A stretch of DNA of 64,000 bases, taken from Carallia brachiata (taxonomy: Eukaryota; Streptophyta; Magnoliopsida; Malpighiales; Rhizophoraceae). Each line of letters begins with the position of its first letter. The stretch's first letter is position 1. The notes beneath the pieces were generated by a model. The model was not told where the DNA came from. It was given only the letters and a program-made list of their open reading frames with translations, and made no database searches. Below, piece by piece: positions 57,855 to 64,000 of this stretch. Made by a program: the position numbers and the translations under genes. The stretch spans positions 124,001-188,000 of the forward strand of contig JADCRB010000085.1 of the NCBI GenBank assembly GCA_021464245.1, in the 5' to 3' direction.

Positions 57855-58905
57855 ACTAAGAGTTTTTTACTTATCTACCCACTAATTTTTAGATCAGATA
57901 CTTTAATAATTAGAATTTAGATTTTTATAGTCTAACGGATCAATGGGTCTCGGATTATAAAAAAAAAAAAAAAACCCTAATTTTTTGAAACTCATTTCCT
58001 TAACGTATCCCTTATTTTCTGCATTTCTAATGGCATTTCACCTGTAAAAGAGACTTGACTTATCAAAGAATTCAAAATAAAATAAAATGTAAGATTAAGC
58101 AAAGACATCCACATTCTAAAATTCTCTCATCTTCTGTCATTCTTTCTTGAAAAAGCGACCACCAAACCCGTTTGAATTCTTCCTCCTTCGAGCCATTTAG
58201 TCTATGAATTTCGCGTTCAACTTGCAGGATAGTTTGGCAAAAAGCCATTAACCAAAGTTTTTTTGCTGCAATTTTGATCAACATAGCCAGATGAAAAGTC
58301 AACCTTGTCATTGTACTCACATATCATATCTGCATATAATGTCCTCAATTCTCTGTTCATTTAAGTCCCAGCAATTCATTTCTCTGCAATTTAGGCTACC
58401 CTTTAGAGAGCTATTGAAATTTTGGGTGTGACTCTAAGGTTTTAACCTTTGCTTCTGAAAGAAAAAATTCTCTGTGTTATACTATTTGTGGTTCATTTTC
58501 TTTGTGGACAAGGTAGTCCTATATCTTCTTATTCTTTGTTTTCTTTTTATCAACGCAATTAGTCCTTTTTTTTTTTTTTTTCGCACTATTCCATCAAAGA
58601 TAACAGTTTTCTTATGCTTAGTTTATTCATTGACGAAGACTCTTCTGGGGACTTTTGAGTTTGACATTTTAGTTTCCTATGTCTTTGTTTTCTAACTAAA
58701 CCACTCGAAAATGGGGTGTCTTTTTTTTTTTTTTTAACAAGGTCTATTTTTTCTGTCATGAAATGAACATGGCGTTTTCGCGGCGGTAGAAGGGCGCGTT
58801 GCGACACATGGTATGTCTAAATTTCATTTTGGAGGTTTTCACTGGCTTGGTCTCTTGATAGAGAAGGAGAGAGAGAGAGAGAGAGAAAACAACAAAACTT
58901 TTTTT

Positions 58906-58923
58906 GGGGGGGGGGGGGGGGGG
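58906..58923. repeat. 18-base poly(G) tract next to a GA repeat
   Basis: Eighteen G bases preceded by a T run and a GA repeat, followed by GAGGAGGGGGC. The sequence could form a G-quadruplex on the + strand upstream of the glycosyltransferase gene. Confidence 0.9.
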
Positions 58924-59496
58924 AGGAGGGGGCAGGCAGTGCCAAAAACGCAGGGGAAGCACTTTTCTACGGCCAAAAAGCTGGCTTTTAAATGGGGGAA
59001 GAGGTGTGAGAAGTAGTGAAATGTACGCGTCTTAATAATGAACAAATCTTGACTACTACATAATTAGCACTTTACTAACACAAAACGTTTAGCCCATGTG
59101 ATCTTTGATGCATTTCTCACGGCCTCTTTTTTGCAACATTTTACTCTACCCTTCCTCAAATTTCTGTTACATATATATTTATATGGCACAGGATCCGTTG
59201 CTGTCTTCAATCCCCAAAAAAAGGCCTGAATATTCCCAAGTTCTTCAACAACTTCCGGTTGGTGTCTTCTATTTCAATCTTCCAGTTGGGAGCATAATTC
59301 CATTTAATTCCTTTATAAAAACTTTCAATTTGTTGATTGCCTTGTGGGTTTTGGTTAGTCTCAAGCTTAGTTACTTTTTCTAACTTTGGTCTTACTGTTG
59401 TTAATGTCTTAAAGTTGTATTCTTGAAGTAAGGAATGATGTTGATATTGTTGTTTCGTGTTTTCTTTCAGGCATTACCTTCTTAAAGGTTAGGTTC

Positions 59497-59511
59497 ATGG
59501 AATGGGTTTAA
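59497..59511 (+). promoter_or_regulatory. upstream ORF overlapping the glycosyltransferase start
   Basis: ATGGAATGGGTTTAA encodes four residues and a stop. It starts five bases before the main ATG (59502) in another frame and ends inside the coding region. Ribosomes that start here would have to reinitiate or skip it, so it may lower translation. It matters only if the leader intron ends at 59470 as proposed. Confidence 0.4.
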
Positions 59512-62500
59512 CCAGGAATCCAACTATGAAAAGTGGAGATTATTTGGAAGGGATGCTTAATGATATTGTTGGAGGAAAAGCCAAATTGAAGACTCAGAAG
59601 AGTCCTTCTGCCAGGCTTGTTACTGCTCTTACTTGTCTGCAATTTGCCTTTGCAGTCTATGCAACTTTCCTACTTTACTACATGAGTCCAGCCATAGATT
59701 TAAGGACCAAACCTGACTTTACATGGGCTACAAGAATTGCACAGCAGTGGAAACAGTTCGTGATCCCGCCCCACATTCTTAGCCGATACCAGGAATCTGC
59801 TTCTCTCATCAAGGCAGAAATCCAACCACCAATCGCCCCATCAGAGGTTTGCGAGCATGAAAAGATTGATTTTTTGCAGAAGAAGTCAAATGATGCTCAG
59901 ATGATCAAGCTGAAAAGAGAGCTATATGATGAGGTATTGGATTTCCAGAAGAAGTCCTTAAACACAGAAACTTTAGCAGAGCTAATGGCAATGAAGTCTA
60001 AGTGGGATTTGCAAGGTCCCAATAGACCAAAAATCACAGTAATCTTAAACCATTTCAAGAGAAAGACATTGTGTGCACAGCTTGATTCTCTGCTTCAACA
60101 GACTCTTCCTTTCCACCATGTTTGGGTAGTCTCATTCGGTAGTCCGAACGAGCTGGCCTTAAAACGAATCGTAGACAGTTATAATGATACGAGAATCAGC
60201 TTTATTAGTTCAAGCTATGATTTCAAGTACTATGGCAGGTTCCAAATGGCTTTGCAAACCGAAGCCGACCTTGTATATATTCTTGACGATGACATGATTC
60301 CAGGCAGAAAAATGCTGCAGATTTTATCTCATGTGGCAGGAACTGACAAGTATAAGAATTCTGTTTTGGGGAGCATAGGAAGGATATTGCCATTCAGGCA
60401 GAAAGACTTCACATTTCCAAGCTACCGGAAGTTTCGGTCCAAGGAGGCAGGACTTTATTTGCCGGATCCTGCCTATGATATTGCAGTTGATAGAATTGTG
60501 CAGGTGGATTTTCTTTCCAGTTCTTGGTTTCTGTCAGCAGAGCTTGTTAAGACACTTTTCATCGAATCGCCAATGACCTTCATGACTGGAGAAGATCTGC
60601 ATCTAAGGTATGTGCAGGGTGACTTAATCTTTAGTCATTTGCTTCACTTTGAGAATTTTTTTTTTTTTCCAATAGCAAAATTGTTTCTTGAAATCTATGC
60701 AAGAAGCAATTGATCAAAGCATCTTTTTAGAAAGTAAAACTGAAAATGGACTTAATAACTTTTGATAAAGAAAAATATTTTCTTGTTACTCAGGATGATA
60801 GATAAAAAATGTTAACGGGGTCGTGATATGCCATTTTATTAGTTAGTTGATGTCAACATGATCGTGATAGATATTTTTTACGTTTAAGTTACATGGATCC
60901 AATTAATTTGACACATCTCAAATGCAGTTTCACACTTTAGTATAATAAATGATAATTGCACATTTTAAATTATTTGATGCATGATTACAGTTAACGACAG
61001 AGACTACAAATATGCATTCAACGGACAGTATAATATGGACCCTCATATGGGACGCATTATTTCGTAGAATAAGAGTTTATAGACATTGGTCTTGTAGTCA
61101 ATAAGGGTAATGATAATGACATAAATAAGCTACTAATCTTGGGATTGTTTTGAATACATGAAACATTGCTAGTAGTTAAGGAAGGTTGTTTCTGATGGCT
61201 TGAGGGTGACGGCAGCTTGACCATGAAAACAATTGAATTTTCATTGGGTTAGTAACCTGTTCATTAAAATATAGATTCTAATCAAACTTAAGTCATTATT
61301 TAAACAATATGAACAAAATATGGCAGTCTGAAGTGTAATTTCAGGACTTTGAGTTAGACGTGCAATACTTCATCATAAGTTTGACAAATAAAATTAGACC
61401 AATGTTCTGTTTAGTAGACGTGAATAGACAACTGTCTTAATATAAATTACAGAGTAAGTTGAAAATCGACTTGGCAAGCATTTTAAGTACTATTATTATA
61501 CTTGAGTAGGATTTTATTACAAGAATCTTCTTAGCATGACCTTCCTTTTTCTTAAACTGAGGTCAACTTTTCCCTTAAATTTATATCCTTATCAAGCTAC
61601 CGTGAACTACATTTATATTCTATTTGCCATTTCAAGATGCGCATGCATCCTGTTTCCACAATACAGATATTTCTATATTCCACTAATTTGTCTGCTTTTT
61701 AATATTTTAATAGAGCACACATATACAAAATCAGCTTACCTTGACGAAAAAAAAAAAAAAAGGCTTGTTTGTACAATCACTTCCGCTTGTGGGTATCAGT
61801 TTGGTTAGTAGAAAATTCAAAGAGGGAATCAAGTATGAACTGCACATTATGGCTTTTTCTTGTTGAAGAAAATCAGGAATAAGTGACATGAAATTAGTGC
61901 TATGAACTGAAATGCACAGAGTACTATTTCTGATAGTGGAATGAAGTTAAATTTCTGAACTAAGAGAAGGGAAAAATGCCTGGGTGGAATCAGTATTTGA
62001 AAAAAGTTGGAAATTGGTATCCATTTTGGCTATTTCAATACTTCCTTTTTTTCAGCTTCTTATTACAATTTCTTGCAAAATAATGCAGCTATCAGCTTCA
62101 GAAGTACAGAAATGCTGGCTCTTTTGTTCTTCCTGTCGACACGAAAGACAAGGAGACATGGGGTGACAGTGAGCATAGGCTTGCTTATGTTTCAGAAACA
62201 ACTGTAATTTTCAAAGATATTGTTCAGGTCAGAGATGACCAATGGTGGAAGGCACTCTCTACTGGTTATGTGACACAATGGGCTGCAATGTATCCTCAAA
62301 AGGTCGATGCACTCTTTTACGCCCACACGGTTGATGAAGTTAGAGCGGTTGCGCCACTGCTTGAGAAATTCAGGTCCACTGTTGGCAAAAAGGCCTACAT
62401 TGTTGTTTCTGGAGGCCATTTTTGCCCGTGTGAAGATGCTGCAACTGCATTGAACTGGCCCAAGTTGGCATGCAAAGAGCGAAGATTTAAGATATTTGAT

Positions 62501-63872
62501 TTGGAAGTTGGGTCATTATCAATGGTATCAAATTCAGAAGTTCCAGTGGTGCAAGCAGTGTATTCTAGCATGAAAGGATTGATCAAAATTCACAACCCCA
62601 GTCTGGTGATTGCGGTAGCTGATATTGATCTGAACGTGAAGAAAGCGTTGCAAATGGCAACGGAGACTAGTGGTAATGGTACAGAAATGGTTCTTCTACC
62701 GAGGCCCTCTATACCAAATGTTCTCTGGATGGCTGATCTTAGACCAACAGCTTTGCCAAGTAAGGAAAATCCAACTCTTCTTTCAATAGTGCTTTTTCTA
62801 AGTCATCTGTTTCTCTAAATTCGTCAGTTTAACTTTACTGGCCTATGCAGATTGGAACAAAATGCGCATTTCTGTCAATATAATCACTCAAAACCGCGCT
62901 CCTTCTTTGTCTAGACTTCTCAAGTCTCTCAGTAATGCATACTATCTTGGGGATGAAGTCCCTATCAGCTTCAACATGGACAGCAAAGTGGATGAGGCAA
63001 CTATAAGACTAGTGAGCTCATTCCAGTGGCCTCACGGTCCTAAAACTCTTCGAAGAAGAATCATCCAAGGAGGACTAATTCGAGCAGTCAGTGAAAGTTG
63101 GTACCCATCATCTGATGACGATTATGGCCTGCTATTGGAGGATGACATTGAAGTCTCTCCTTATTACTATCTCTGGATAAAATATGCTCTCTTGGCATAC
63201 CACTACGATCCTCAAGTGTCACTGCCCGAACTCTCCTCCATCTCCCTCTACACACCTAAATTGGTTGAAGTCGTTAAAGAAAGGCCTAAATGGAATGCAA
63301 CTGAATTCTTCAAGAGGATCCATCCCAACACACCTTACCTCCACCAGCTCCCCTGTAGTTGGGGTGCAGTGTTTTTCCCCAAGCATTGGAGAGAATTTTA
63401 TGTTTACATGAACATGAGGTTCACTGAAGATGCTAAGAAAAACCCAGTTCAAATTCCAAAGTCAAGAACAAATGGATGGCAAGCCTCATGGAAAAAGTTC
63501 CTCATTGACGTGATGTACCTCAGAGGCTATGTTAGCCTCTATCCAAACTTTCCAAGCCAGGCAAGCTTTTCCACTAACCACATGGAGCCAGGGGCTCACA
63601 TTAGTGCAAAGGACAATGTTGTTAGGCATGATAAGGCAGATTTTGAGGTTCCATTGCTGAGAGAAGATTTCAGAACCTTCTTGCCTAATGGTAAGTTACC
63701 TCCAGCATCAAAACTACCATCATTAAACTTGTTTAACCAGCCGGTTTCACTCAAGGGTCTTAAGGCTGCTGGGGCCAAGTTGGGGCAAGATGTACTTAGA
63801 TGCAATAATGTCACAGAAATTGTTGCAGTTGATCACCAAACAGGCCTGCCAATCCAATGCGCGAAATTCTGA
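59502..63872 (+). CDS. membrane-anchored GT2-like glycosyltransferase family protein, 932 residues
   Basis: Three exons give a clean frame: 59502-60607, 62089-62759, 62851-63872, with GT-AG introns and matching phases. The N-terminus is short and cytosolic; a single membrane segment lies at about residues 39-60, which suggests a type II Golgi protein. Residues about 175-340 look like a GT-A domain: KITVILNHFKRKTLCAQLDS, then YILDDDMIPG with the Asp cluster at 262-264. The middle part contains QWWKALSTGYVTQW and a segment with VVSGGHFCPCEDAA. A second GT-A-like part follows exon 3: MRISVNIITQNRAPSLSRLL, then LLLEDDIEVSPYYYLW with acidic residues near 690. The C-terminus has SFSTNHMEPGAH. It matches an uncharacterised plant family annotated as glycosyltransferase family 2 (an Arabidopsis member is At5g60700, from memory). 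Donor and acceptor are unknown. Intron 1 (1481 bases) holds no recognisable gene. Confidence 0.88.
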
Positions 63873-64000
63873 TGACCCGGAGGAATTATTGTGATTGATT
63901 AATTATTCATTGTTTCTTTGACAAAAAGTCCCTAATAACCTTTTTTTTTTAGTCTCTAACATTGTTCATACAGTCGGGCAATTGTGGAAAAGAAATAGAT

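Larger units (their letters stand above)
57181..59496. other. intergenic region and 5' leader of the glycosyltransferase gene
   Basis: AT-rich DNA with two long homopolymers (20 C at 57835-57854, 18 G at 58906-58923) and a GA repeat at about 58867-58887. A minus-strand frame at 58072-58320 is discussed under rejected items. The leader of the glycosyltransferase gene probably includes an intron ending with TTTCTTTCAG at 59470. Confidence 0.45.

Noticed and set aside
58072..58320. Minus-strand frame of 82 codons with a charged helical look (EREIHRLNGSKEEEFKRVWW)
   Set aside because: It faintly resembles the region before RNase H in plant LINE ORF2, but the match is too weak and short to call.
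1..64000. CRISPR arrays, rRNA genes, known conserved microRNAs
   Set aside because: No regularly spaced repeats, no rRNA-like blocks and none of the well-known plant microRNA sequences were seen by eye.

Overview
The window reads as a stretch of eudicot nuclear chromosome. It is AT-rich, the genes are split by GT-AG introns, every recognisable protein is a plant family, and the space between genes is filled with small plant transposons (tRNA-derived SINEs, inverted-repeat elements, a hAT-like element and an L1-type LINE). I cannot name the species. All gene names rest on protein families I recognise by eye; no database search was run.

Layout, with every host gene on the + strand: an NCRK-type receptor-like kinase (4732-9318); a 62-residue proline- and cysteine-rich protein (10756-11102); an exosome RNase PH-fold subunit, RRP41-like (12448-15698); a cyclic nucleotide-gated channel of the CNGC15 type (21454-24583); about 18 kb with no convincing gene (24584-42962); a LONELY GUY cytokinin-activating enzyme (42963-46013); a nearly complete L1-type LINE with a perfect 15-bp target duplication (51161-57145); and a large type II membrane glycosyltransferase-like protein (59502-63872). 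The genes do not form one pathway. They are independent housekeeping, signalling and hormone genes.

The most informative signals are structural. Two young tandem duplications (176 bp and 157 bp, two mismatches each) lie in and just after the NCRK gene; the first copies the end of a kinase exon together with its splice donor. A 51-bp duplication in the RRP41-like gene also doubles a splice donor. In a LOG intron two different SINE-like insertions used the same target, leaving three copies of one 16-bp sequence. The LINE itself landed in what looks like an older tRNA-derived SINE.

Small reading-frame breaks affect NCRK, CNGC15 and the LINE, while RRP41-like and the glycosyltransferase are clean over about 3.6 kb of coding sequence. 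Most breaks are one-base losses inside otherwise conserved exons, proven in several cases by intron phase. Sequencing or consensus error is at least as likely as real gene decay. I found no CRISPR array, rRNA, functional tRNA or clearly new multi-gene system.
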